Source: Streptomyces diastaticus subsp. diastaticus (GTDB lineage Bacteria; Actinomycetota; Actinomycetes; Streptomycetales; Streptomycetaceae). From it: 64,000 bases of DNA. Both the position numbers and the translations under genes were made by a program. The first letter of the stretch is position 1, and every line of letters begins with the position of its first letter. Below are positions 31,450-39,526 of this stretch, one piece after another. The DNA is taken from the NCBI RefSeq assembly GCF_011170125.1, contig NZ_BLLN01000003.1, forward strand, positions 1,116,001 to 1,180,000, written 5' to 3'. Below the pieces are notes generated by a model, which had not been told where the DNA came from, made no database searches, and saw only the letters and a list, made by a program, of their open reading frames with translations.

Positions 31450-32655
31450 ATGGCCGACCGGGTCACGGTGATCGGCTGGGACGGCACCCCCCTGACCGAG
31501 GCGGCCCGCTCCGCCCTCGCCGCCGCCACCCTGGTGGCCGGTGCCGCCCACCACCTCGCCCTGCCCGACGTCCCCGCCCGCGCCGAACAGGTGCGCCTGG
31601 GCTCCGTCCACCTCGCCGCACGGCGGATCGCCGCCCACCGCGGCACCGCCGTCGTCCTCGCCGACGGCGACCCCGGCTTCTTCGGTGTGGTCCGCGCCCT
31701 GCGCGCCCCCGAACACGGTCTGGAGGTCGAGGTCGTCCCCGCGGTCTCCCTGGTCGCCACCGCCTTCGCCCGCGCCGGGATGCCCTGGGACGACGCCGAG
31801 ATCGTCGTCGCCCACCGGCGCACCCTGCGCCGCGCTGTCAACGTCTGCCGCGCCCACACCAAGGTCGCCGTCCTCACCTCGCCCGGCGCCGGGCCCGCCG
31901 AACTGGGGCTGCTGCTCGGCGACATCCACCGCACCTTCGTCATCTGCGAGGAACTGGGCACCGACCGCGAGCAGGTCACCGTCGTCACCTCCGACAGGGC
32001 CCCCGACCACGGCTGGCGCGACCCCAACATCGTCCTGGTCGTCGGGGGCACCGCCGCCCACACCCCGGAGGGCGGCTGGCGCGCGGGCCGCGACCTCACC
32101 CGCAACCGGCGCGGCTGGGCCCTGCCCGGCCCCGGACCGCACGGCCACGAGGGCGAGGGGCAGCGGCTGCGCGCCTGCCAGTTGGCGCTGCTCGGGCCAC
32201 GCCCCGGCGACCTGGTCTGGGACATCGGCTGCGGGTCGGGAGCGCTCGCCGTCGACGCGGCCCTGTTCGGGGCCGCCGTCATCGCGGTCGACGCCGACCG
32301 CGCCGCCTGCGAGCGCACCGCCGAGGCCGCGCGGCGCGACGGGGTGCAGCTCCAGACCGTCCACGGCAGCGCGCCGCACGTCCTGGAGGACCTGCCGGAG
32401 CCCGACGTGGTCCGGGTCGGCGGAGGCGGTCCCGCGGTGGTCTCCGCCGTCGCCGACCGGCGCCCGGCCCGCCTCGTCACCCACGCCTCCACCAGGGACG
32501 ACGCGGAACTCATCGGCCGCGACCTGACCGCCCACGGCTACCAGGTCGCGTGTTCCCTGCTCCAGTCCGTCGAGCTGTCCACCGACACCTGGGCCGAGCG
32601 TGAGCGCACCGTCGTCTTCCTGCTCTCCGGCGAGCTCCCCGACCGCGCCCCGTGA
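31450..32655 (+). CDS. cobL: Precorrin-6Y C5,15-methyltransferase (decarboxylating), CbiE-CbiT fusion
   Basis: 401 residues, ribosome site AGGAGA. The N-terminal CbiE half (about 1-205) belongs to the tetrapyrrole methylase fold (VTVIGWDGTPLTE; LADGDPGFFGVVRAL). The C-terminal CbiT half (about 220-400) has a Rossmann SAM site, VWDIGCGSGALAVDAALFG. The protein methylates C5 and C15 and decarboxylates the C12 acetate during corrin ring synthesis. Upstream -10 TACCCT at 31364-31369. It heads a cobalamin block with the genes at 32981 and 36605. Confidence 0.95.
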   Translation: MADRVTVIGWDGTPLTEAARSALAAATLVAGAAHHLALPDVPARAEQVRLGSVHLAARRIAAHRGTAVVLADGDPGFFGVVRALRAPEHGLEVEVVPAVSLVATAFARAGMPWDDAEIVVAHRRTLRRAVNVCRAHTKVAVLTSPGAGPAELGLLLGDIHRTFVICEELGTDREQVTVVTSDRAPDHGWRDPNIVLVVGGTAAHTPEGGWRAGRDLTRNRRGWALPGPGPHGHEGEGQRLRACQLALLGPRPGDLVWDIGCGSGALAVDAALFGAAVIAVDADRAACERTAEAARRDGVQLQTVHGSAPHVLEDLPEPDVVRVGGGGPAVVSAVADRRPARLVTHASTRDDAELIGRDLTAHGYQVACSLLQSVELSTDTWAERERTVVFLLSGELPDRAP

Positions 32656-32980
32656 CGGGCCCCGTACACGACGCGCGGTAGGCTGGCGGATCGTTGTACC
32701 GCACGTGGGCCCGTGGCGCTTCCTCCGGTGATGTCCGGACAAGGGGCACCGGAGGCCCGGTCCGTCGCGGTAGGACTGGCCGGGGGGCGCGCGACGTGGC
32801 GCACTCCGCAGCGGGCCACGGCGCCGACCGCCGCCGGAAAGGCGGACGGCAGCCGCCGCCCGTCCGGTACGTGCCGCGTGGCACGGCCGCTCGTTGACAC
32901 GACGGGCGGACGGTGCCTCGGGGCCGCGTCCGCCGGGGCAGGGCCGTCAGGAGAGTTACGCACATGGGCGAGGGGTACGC
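32656..32980 (+). promoter_or_regulatory. Promoter and long structured leader of the bluB-cobT gene
   Basis: 325 bp without a supported gene. A -10 TAGGCT (32679-32684) would give a leader of about 290 nt. Three stems are visible: CCTCCGGTG (32722-32730) with CACCGGAGG (32747-32755); CGGACGG (32843-32849) with CCGTCCG (32860-32866); GGCGGAC (32905-32911) with GTCCGCC (32928-32934). I searched by eye for the cobalamin riboswitch B12 box and GCCACTG core and did not find them. A TTGACA (32894-32899) could be an internal -35 but lacks a good -10. Confidence 0.45.
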
Positions 32981-35900
32981 ATGACCGACACCGGCCAGAT
33001 TCCGGGTGAGGATTTCCCGGGCAACGCGGGTGCGGTGCCGCAGCAGGGCTCCGTCTCCGGGACCACGCAGGCTCCCCGGCGAGGCGAGGACGAACTCCTC
33101 ATGCCCGCCGCTCAGGGAGCCTGGGGCGAGTACCCGGCACCCGACTGGTCCACCGGCCGGCTCCCGGCCGACAACGAACAGCAGTACGCCACCGGGCAGT
33201 ACGCCACGGGCCACGAGCAGCCGTACGCCCCGGTCGAGGGGCAGCCCTACGCCCCCGCCGAAGGGCAGCCGTACGCCGCCGAGCCGCAGCCCGGGTACTC
33301 CGACGCCCAGGCTCCCGAGATGGGCGCCCACGAGCGCGCGGGCCGGGACAGCGGCGCCGTCGACGTCTCCGCCGTCCGCGCCGCGGAGGCCGCCTCGGCC
33401 CCGCCGCCCCGCCGCCCCCTGCACATGGGCCCGCCCGTTCCCGGCGGCACCAGCGGCAGCCAGGTCCGCTCCCTCGCCGACCGGGGCCCCGCCGCCCATC
33501 CGGCCCCCGCCCGGCACCCGGGGCCGCCCACGGCCGGCCCCGAGTACCTGGACCAGCCCGACCCGGCCACCCTGCCCGGCCCCCAGCTCGGAGCGCTGCC
33601 CGAGGCCGAGCCGTCCTGGTCCGGCGGCCAGGAAGCCTCCTGGAACACCGGCCAGCACACCTCCTACGGCGACGCGGCCCCCGTCGGCCCGGCGTACGTC
33701 CCCGACCACTCCGGCCACACGCCCCTGCCCGGGCAGCCGGAGACCCCGGCCCACGACGCCGGGGCCCAGCCCTTCCCGGAGGCGCCCGCCGACCCGGCCG
33801 ACGCCACCCACCAGGACGCCTCCGGCGGGCCCGAGCACTCGCCCGCCCCCGGCCTTCCCGAGGCTGAGGGGGCCGCCGCGCCGACCGGGGCGGCGGACGC
33901 GCCCGCCGGCCCGGCGGAGCCCGGCGAGCAGGTCCCCGCCGCCGTACCGGCCGGGGGCTCCGTGGACCTCCCCGGGCAGCGGAGCGGTACGACGACGGCC
34001 GTCGGGACGGAGGAGGCCGACGCCCCGCAGGCGGCGGCCGTGGAGAACTCCGTGGCCGAGCAGGTGCGGCCCGTCGCCGACGCCTCGCCGGAGCAGTTCG
34101 CCGCCGTCCCCGGCGCCGTTCCGGCCGACGGCCGGCCGGCGCCCACCGCTCCCGTGCCCGAGTGGGGCACGCCGCCGGCCGGAGTGCCGGTGCAGGACCC
34201 CGCCGAGGCCCCCGCCCCCGGGACCCCGGCCGCGCCCGACCCGGCCCGCCAGCCGGAGGAGGCGCCCGCCGGAGCGGCCGCGGAACAGCCCGCTGCCGAG
34301 GCGCCGACGCCCCGGCCCGCTGCGGCCGAGGACGGTGCCGAGAGCCAGGACGGCGTGGCCACGGCCTCCGCCCCCGAGGACTCCCAGCAGACCGCCGAGG
34401 CCACCGAGGCCCCGCCCGCCGAGGCGCAGGCACCCGCCGGGACCGAGGCGCCCGAGGAGGGGACGGTCCCCCCGGCGCCGGAGGCGCGGCGCGCCGCTCC
34501 TCAGGCCGCCGCCGGGGAGACCGCCGCCCCCGGGACCGCCGCGTCCGAGGCCGTGGCCCCCGAGGCGGAACCCGTCGCGGCCGAGCCCGGTACGGACGGT
34601 GAGGACGCGGCCGACCAGGCCGTCCCCGCCGAGGAGGCGTCCGGCGAGACGGCGGGCCCGGCCCCGCAGGAGGCGCGGCGTCCGGCCGCCGCCGGGTACG
34701 CCGAGGCGGAGCGCGACGCGGTGCTGCGCGTGATGCGCGAGCGGCGTGACATCCGCAACGGCTTCCGCTCCGACCCCGTCCCGCACGATGTGCTGCTGCG
34801 GGTCCTGGAGGCCGCGCACACCGCGCCCAGCGTGGGCCACTCCCAGCCCTGGGACTTCGTCGTCATCCGCTCCGCCGACACCCGGCGGGCCATGCACGAA
34901 CTGGCGGAGCGCCAGCGCGAGGCGTACGCCACCTCGCTGCCCAAGGGCCGTGCCAAGCAGTTCAAGGAACTGAAGATCGAGGCCATCCTCGACACCCCGG
35001 TCAACATCGTCGTCACCGCCGACCCGACCCGGGGCGGCCGCCACACCCTCGGCCGGCACACCCAGCCGCAGATGGCCCCGTACTCCTCGGCGCTCGCCGT
35101 CGAGAACCTCTGGCTCGCCGCCCGCGCCGAGGGGCTCGGCGTCGGCTGGGTCAGCTTCTTCGACGAGCGGGAGATGGTCCGCGAACTGGGCCTCCCCGAG
35201 CACCTGGAGGTCGTCGCCTACCTGTGCGTCGGCTACGTCGACGAGTTCCCCGAGGAGCCCGAACTGATGCAGGCCGGCTGGTCCAAGCGGCGTCCCCTGT
35301 CCTGGGTCGTCCACGAGGAGACGTACGGCCGCCGCGCGCTGCCCGGCGAGGAGCCGCACGACCTGCTCGCCGAGACCGTCGCCAACATCCGCCCGCTGGA
35401 CGCCAAGGCGCTCGGCGACGCATGGGAGCGGCAGAAGCGGATGACCAAGCCCGCCGGCGCCCTCGGCATGCTGGAGATCATCTCCGCCCAGCTCAGCGGC
35501 CTCTCCCGGAAGTGCCCGCCGCCCGTTCCCGAACCCGCGGCCGTCGCGGTCTTCGCCGGGGACCACGGCGTCCACGCGCAGGGCGTCACCCCGTGGCCGC
35601 AGGAGGTCACGGGCCAGATGGTGGCCAACTTCCTCGGCGGCGGCGCGGTCTGCAACGCCTTCGCCGCCCAGGTCGGTGCCGAGGTCTGCGTGGTCGACGT
35701 GGGCGTCGCCACCGAGCTGCCCGCCACCCCCGGCCTGCTGCCCCGCAAGGTCCGCCCCGGCACCGCCGACATGACCGCCGGCCCCGCCCTCACCCGCGAG
35801 GAGGTCAAGGCGGCGATCGAGGTCGGCATCGAGACCGCCCGCGACCTCGTCGCCGCCGGGAACAAGGCGCTGCTCACCGGCGAGATGGGCATCGCCAACA

Positions 35901-36412
35901 CCACCGCCTCGGCCGCCCTCATCTCCGTCTACACCGGCGCCGACCCGGTCGAGGTCACCGGGCGCGGCACCGGCATCAACGACGAGACGCTGGCCCGCAA
36001 GACCGACGTGGTGCGCCGCGCCCTGGAACTGCACCGCCCCGACCCGGCCGACCCGATCGGCGTGCTCGCCGCCGTCGGCGGCCTGGAGCACGCCGCGATG
36101 GCCGGGCTGCTGCTGGGCGGCGCCAGTCTGCGCACCCCCGTCATCCTCGACGGGGTCAGCGCCGGAGCCGCCGCCCTGGTCGCCCGCGCCATCGCCCCCG
36201 AGGTGCTGGCCGCCTGCGTCGCGGGCCACCGCAGCGCCGAACCGGGCCACGTGGCCGCCCTCAACAAGCTGGGCCTGCGCCCCCTGGTCGACCTCGACCT
36301 GCGCCTCGGCGAGGGCACCGGCGCCCTGCTCGCCCTGCCGATCGTGCAGAGCGCCGCCCGCGCCATGCACGAGGTCGCCACCTTCGACTCGGCCGGCGTC
36401 ACCGAGAAGTGA
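32981..36412 (+). CDS. cobT: BluB-CobT fusion with a long disordered N-terminal region
   Basis: 1143 residues from ATG 32981 (GGCGAGGGG upstream). Residues 1 to about 565 are Pro/Ala/Glu-rich and surely disordered, with short Tyr repeats (QYATG twice, EGQPYAP-like three times). About 570-790 is BluB, the O2-dependent FMN-cannibalising synthase of 5,6-dimethylbenzimidazole (VMRERRDIRNGF, APSVGHSQPWDFV). About 800-1143 is CobT, nicotinate-nucleotide:dimethylbenzimidazole phosphoribosyltransferase (VFAGDHGVHAQGV, GEMGIANTTASAAL, catalytic Glu in GEGTGALLALP). The fusion makes the B12 lower ligand and activates it in one polypeptide. Confidence 0.93.
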   Translation: MTDTGQIPGEDFPGNAGAVPQQGSVSGTTQAPRRGEDELLMPAAQGAWGEYPAPDWSTGRLPADNEQQYATGQYATGHEQPYAPVEGQPYAPAEGQPYAAEPQPGYSDAQAPEMGAHERAGRDSGAVDVSAVRAAEAASAPPPRRPLHMGPPVPGGTSGSQVRSLADRGPAAHPAPARHPGPPTAGPEYLDQPDPATLPGPQLGALPEAEPSWSGGQEASWNTGQHTSYGDAAPVGPAYVPDHSGHTPLPGQPETPAHDAGAQPFPEAPADPADATHQDASGGPEHSPAPGLPEAEGAAAPTGAADAPAGPAEPGEQVPAAVPAGGSVDLPGQRSGTTTAVGTEEADAPQAAAVENSVAEQVRPVADASPEQFAAVPGAVPADGRPAPTAPVPEWGTPPAGVPVQDPAEAPAPGTPAAPDPARQPEEAPAGAAAEQPAAEAPTPRPAAAEDGAESQDGVATASAPEDSQQTAEATEAPPAEAQAPAGTEAPEEGTVPPAPEARRAAPQAAAGETAAPGTAASEAVAPEAEPVAAEPGTDGEDAADQAVPAEEASGETAGPAPQEARRPAAAGYAEAERDAVLRVMRERRDIRNGFRSDPVPHDVLLRVLEAAHTAPSVGHSQPWDFVVIRSADTRRAMHELAERQREAYATSLPKGRAKQFKELKIEAILDTPVNIVVTADPTRGGRHTLGRHTQPQMAPYSSALAVENLWLAARAEGLGVGWVSFFDEREMVRELGLPEHLEVVAYLCVGYVDEFPEEPELMQAGWSKRRPLSWVVHEETYGRRALPGEEPHDLLAETVANIRPLDAKALGDAWERQKRMTKPAGALGMLEIISAQLSGLSRKCPPPVPEPAAVAVFAGDHGVHAQGVTPWPQEVTGQMVANFLGGGAVCNAFAAQVGAEVCVVDVGVATELPATPGLLPRKVRPGTADMTAGPALTREEVKAAIEVGIETARDLVAAGNKALLTGEMGIANTTASAALISVYTGADPVEVTGRGTGINDETLARKTDVVRRALELHRPDPADPIGVLAAVGGLEHAAMAGLLLGGASLRTPVILDGVSAGAAALVARAIAPEVLAACVAGHRSAEPGHVAALNKLGLRPLVDLDLRLGEGTGALLALPIVQSAARAMHEVATFDSAGVTEK

Positions 36413-36604
36413 GCCGTGCGGCCGCCCGCGCCCCGCCGGGCCGGGCGGCCGCCGCCCCCTCCCACCAGGGCCGGGGCCCGCCCGCCGCCGTCCCCGCCGT
36501 ATCGTGGGGGCCGACAGCGCCCCGCGCGGGCCCGCGTGTCGCCCGCCGCTCCACCGTCGCAGCGGCCCTCCTCCCGCCTGCCCCTCCCCAGGAGCCGCAC
36601 CGCC

Positions 36605-37852
36605 ATGGCCCATTCCGCCGACCACCCCGCCTATCCCGTCGGACTCCGTCTGTCCGGACGGCGCGTCGTCGTCCTCGGCGGCGGCCAGGTGGCCCAGCGG
36701 CGGCTTCCCGGACTCGTCGCGGCCGGCGCCGACGTCCTGCTCGTCTCGCCCTCGGCCACCGCCTCCGTCGAGGCCATGGCGGATGCGGGCGAGATCATTT
36801 GGGAACGCCGCGGCTACCGCCCGGGAGACCTCTCCGACGCCTGGTACGCCCTCATCGCCACCAGCGACCCCGAGGCCAACACCGCCGCCTCCGCCGAAGG
36901 CGAGGCCCACCGAGTCTGGTGCGTCCGCGCGGACGACGCCGAGGCCGCCACCGCCTGGACCCCCGCCACCGGCCGCAGCGCCGGCGTCACCGTCGCCGTG
37001 CTCACCCGCGACACCGACCGCCGCGACCCGCGCTACACCGCCGCCGTCCGCGACGCCGTCGTCGACGGGCTGAGCGACGGCACCCTGCTCGCCGCCCGCC
37101 GCCCCTCCCGCGCCGAGTCCACCGCGCCGCGCGTCGCCCTGGTCGGCGGCGGCCCCGGCGATCCCGACCTGATCACCGTGCGCGGCCGTCGCCTGCTCGC
37201 CGAGGCCGACGTGGTCATCGCCGACCGGCTCGGCCCCCGCGACCTGCTCGCCGAACTGCCCCCGCACGTCGAGGTGATCGACGCCGCGAAGATCCCCTAC
37301 GGCCGGTTCATGGCGCAGGAGGCGATCAACACCGCCCTCGTGGAGCACGCCAGGGCCGGCAAGTACGTCGTGCGGCTCAAGGGCGGCGACCCCTTCGTTT
37401 TCGGGCGCGGCATGGAGGAGGTGGAGGCGCTGGCCGAGGCGGGCATCGCCTGCACCGTGGTGCCCGGCATCTCCAGCTCCGTCAGCGTCCCCTCGGCCGC
37501 CGGCATCCCGGTCACCCACCGGGGTGTCGCCCACGAGTTCACCGTCGTCAGCGGCCACGTCGCACCCGACGACCCGCGCTCGCTGGTCGACTGGGCCGCG
37601 CTCGCCAGGCTGCGCGGCACCCTTGTCGTGCTGATGGGCGTGGACAAGATAGGCGCCATCGCGGAGGCCCTCGTCGCCCACGGACGCGACCCGGGCACCC
37701 GGGTCGCCCTCGTCCAGGAGGGCACCACGGCCGCCCAGCGGCGCGTCGACGCGACCCTCGCCACCGTCGCGGAGACCGTCCGCGCCGAGGAGGTGCGGCC
37801 GCCCGCCGTCATCGTCATCGGTGAGGTCGTGGGCGTCGGCCCGACCGCCTGA
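36605..37852 (+). CDS. cysG: Precorrin-2 dehydrogenase / uroporphyrinogen-III C-methyltransferase fusion
   Basis: 415 residues from ATG 36605 with AGGAG 10 nt upstream; the frame is open 190 bp further up but those codons are Pro/Arg-rich non-coding sequence. The N-terminal part (about 1-165) is the NAD-binding dehydrogenase (VVVLGGGQVAQRRLPGLV). The C-terminal SUMT part (about 170-415) has VALVGGGPGDPDLITVRG and KGGDPFVFGRGMEE. It methylates uroporphyrinogen III and oxidises precorrin-2, feeding cobalamin or siroheme synthesis. A ferrochelatase function like E. coli CysG is uncertain. Confidence 0.92.
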   Translation: MAHSADHPAYPVGLRLSGRRVVVLGGGQVAQRRLPGLVAAGADVLLVSPSATASVEAMADAGEIIWERRGYRPGDLSDAWYALIATSDPEANTAASAEGEAHRVWCVRADDAEAATAWTPATGRSAGVTVAVLTRDTDRRDPRYTAAVRDAVVDGLSDGTLLAARRPSRAESTAPRVALVGGGPGDPDLITVRGRRLLAEADVVIADRLGPRDLLAELPPHVEVIDAAKIPYGRFMAQEAINTALVEHARAGKYVVRLKGGDPFVFGRGMEEVEALAEAGIACTVVPGISSSVSVPSAAGIPVTHRGVAHEFTVVSGHVAPDDPRSLVDWAALARLRGTLVVLMGVDKIGAIAEALVAHGRDPGTRVALVQEGTTAAQRRVDATLATVAETVRAEEVRPPAVIVIGEVVGVGPTA

Positions 37853-37884
37853 CGCGACCGCCACCGAACCGGAGCCCGCACCCC

Positions 37885-38781
37885 ATGGCCGTACCCCAGC
37901 CCGTCAGCGACCCCGCCGACCCGCGCCTGCACGACTACACCGACCTCACCGACGTCGCGCTGCGCCGCCGTCGCGAACCGGCCGAGGGCCTCTTCATCGC
38001 CGAGGGCGAGAAGGTCATCCGCCGTGCCCTCGAGGCCGGTTACACCCTTCGCTCCCTGCTGCTCTCCGAGAAGTGGCTCGGGGTCATGGCCGACGTCGTC
38101 GAGGCCGCCGACGCCCCGGTCCTCCTGGTCACCCCCGCCTTCGCCGAGCAGGTCACCGGGTACCACGTGCACCGTGGCGCTCTGGCCGCCGTGCAGCGCA
38201 AGCCACTGCCCGAGCCCGCCCGGATCCTCGCCGAGGTCCGTCGCGAGGACGGCCCCGAGGGCATCGGCGGCCACCCCGGCGCGGACGGTTCCGCGCCGCG
38301 CGGTGCGCCGTCGCAGGCGGGCGGGGTGCGACGCTCAAGGGTCGCCGTGCTGGAGAACCTGGTGGACCACGCGAACGTGGGCAGCGCCTTCCGCAACGCC
38401 GCCGCTCTGGGCATCGACGCGATCCTCGCGACGCCGCGATGCGCCGACCCGCTCTACCGCCGTGCCGTCAAGACCAGTATGGGGAACGTCTTCCACGTGC
38501 CCTGGACCCGCACGGCCGGGATGCCGGAAACGCTCGACATGCTGAGAGCCCATGGGTACACGACGGTCGCTCTCACCCTCTCGGACGACGCGGTCACCCT
38601 CGACGAGCTGGTCGCGCGGGACCTGCCGGCTCTGGCTCTGGTGTTCGGTACCGAGGGCGCGGGAGTGGACCCGCGCACGGCACGCCAGGCCGACCTTCGG
38701 GTCAGGATCCCGATGGAGGCCGGTGTGGACTCCCTGAACGTCGCGGCGGCGACCGCGGTGACGTTCTACGCGACGCGGTAG
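37885..38781 (+). CDS. TrmH/SpoU-family RNA 2'-O-methyltransferase
   Basis: 298 residues. An N-terminal substrate-binding domain (RREPAEGLFIAEGEKVIRRAL) precedes the SPOUT domain. SpoU motif 1 is VLENLVDHANVGSAFRNAAALG, motif 2 LALVFGTEGAGV and motif 3 RIPMEAGVDSLNVAAATAV, together forming the knotted SAM site. The target, rRNA or tRNA, cannot be told. A linker of about 30 residues rich in Gly/Ala/Pro near 115-145 is longer than usual. It follows cysG by 32 bp and may share its transcript. Confidence 0.92.
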   Translation: MAVPQPVSDPADPRLHDYTDLTDVALRRRREPAEGLFIAEGEKVIRRALEAGYTLRSLLLSEKWLGVMADVVEAADAPVLLVTPAFAEQVTGYHVHRGALAAVQRKPLPEPARILAEVRREDGPEGIGGHPGADGSAPRGAPSQAGGVRRSRVAVLENLVDHANVGSAFRNAAALGIDAILATPRCADPLYRRAVKTSMGNVFHVPWTRTAGMPETLDMLRAHGYTTVALTLSDDAVTLDELVARDLPALALVFGTEGAGVDPRTARQADLRVRIPMEAGVDSLNVAAATAVTFYATR

Positions 38782-39526
38782 GGAGCCCGTGGGCGTGCGT
38801 GGCCGGTCCGGCCCGCACCGCTCGTCGTCAAGGGCGCCGCTGACACGGAAGGGCCCTCCGAGTCGGCCCCTCGTCCGTGCCGGGCGAGGCGAGTCACGTC
38901 CCTGCCGAGGCGGGTCGGGCCGGTGAGCCGCACAGGGCGGCGGACCGCGGTGTTCGGCTGCCCGGGCCGGCCGGCTCCTGCCCGAGCGTACGGCGACGGC
39001 CTCGGGCGGGAGGCCGGCGCCGTGTCGGTAGGTCCCCCTCGGGATCGTCGGCCCCGCCGGTGTCCTGGCCGAGGTCCCGGGAGGGGCGCGACGGCGCCGG
39101 GGACCGTGCGGAGCCGCCGATCGCGGCGGCGGGGGACCGGCTCGACGCCGCAACCGATGCCGAGGTGACGGCTCGCCCGCCGTCGTGAACCACTCGCGGG
39201 CGGCCCCCGGCAGCTCCGCGTCCGCAGGTTGCTCAGGGGTTCGCGGGCCGCTCCCGGGACCTCACGCGCGCACTCAGGAGCGGACGGCCGTCCTCGGCGG
39301 CTTCGCGTGCCGTGTCACGGAAGGCGGCGCCGCCTTCCGTGACACGGCACGCGCTGGGCGGGGGGCGCCGTCCTCCGGCCGACTGGCCCGCCGGCGCCGG
39401 CCCCCTCGCACGTCGCGGCTTCTCCCACGCGGCGCGCCGAGGTACCGGAACGCCGCCCCGGCCCCGACGCCCCCGCGACGCGCGGGAACGGCTGGGCCCG
39501 GAGCGGCGTGCGCCGGTGCGGCAGGG
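38782..39526. other. Gene-poor 745-bp interval
   Basis: No convincing gene. Open frames here (for example 38877-39188 rightward) have third-position G+C well below that of real genes nearby and match nothing I know. A weak GGAAGGGCCCTCC palindrome near 38847 may terminate the methyltransferase transcript. The striking element is the 50-bp palindrome described separately. The sequence may hold decayed genes. Confidence 0.5.
39304..39353. repeat. Perfect 50-bp palindrome
   Basis: Two 25-bp arms meet without a spacer at 39328/39329. The right half begins GCCGCCTTCCGTGACACGGC. As RNA it would fold into one long hairpin with a minimal loop; as DNA it could be a dimeric binding site or extrude a cruciform. 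It ends about 175 bp from the stop of the leftward gene at 39527, rather far for a terminator of that gene. Confidence 0.9.

Noticed and set aside
32656..32980. Cobalamin riboswitch before bluB-cobT
   Set aside because: I could not find the B12 box or the conserved GCCACTG core; left as an unassigned structured leader.
32510..37864. 1784-codon leftward open frame
   Set aside because: Antisense shadow of cobL, bluB-cobT and cysG; Gly/Arg/Val-rich with no fold.
38877..39188. 104-codon rightward frame in the gene-poor gap
   Set aside because: The last 30 codons look somewhat coding, but third-position G+C is clearly below real genes here, there is no ribosome-binding site and no recognisable family.
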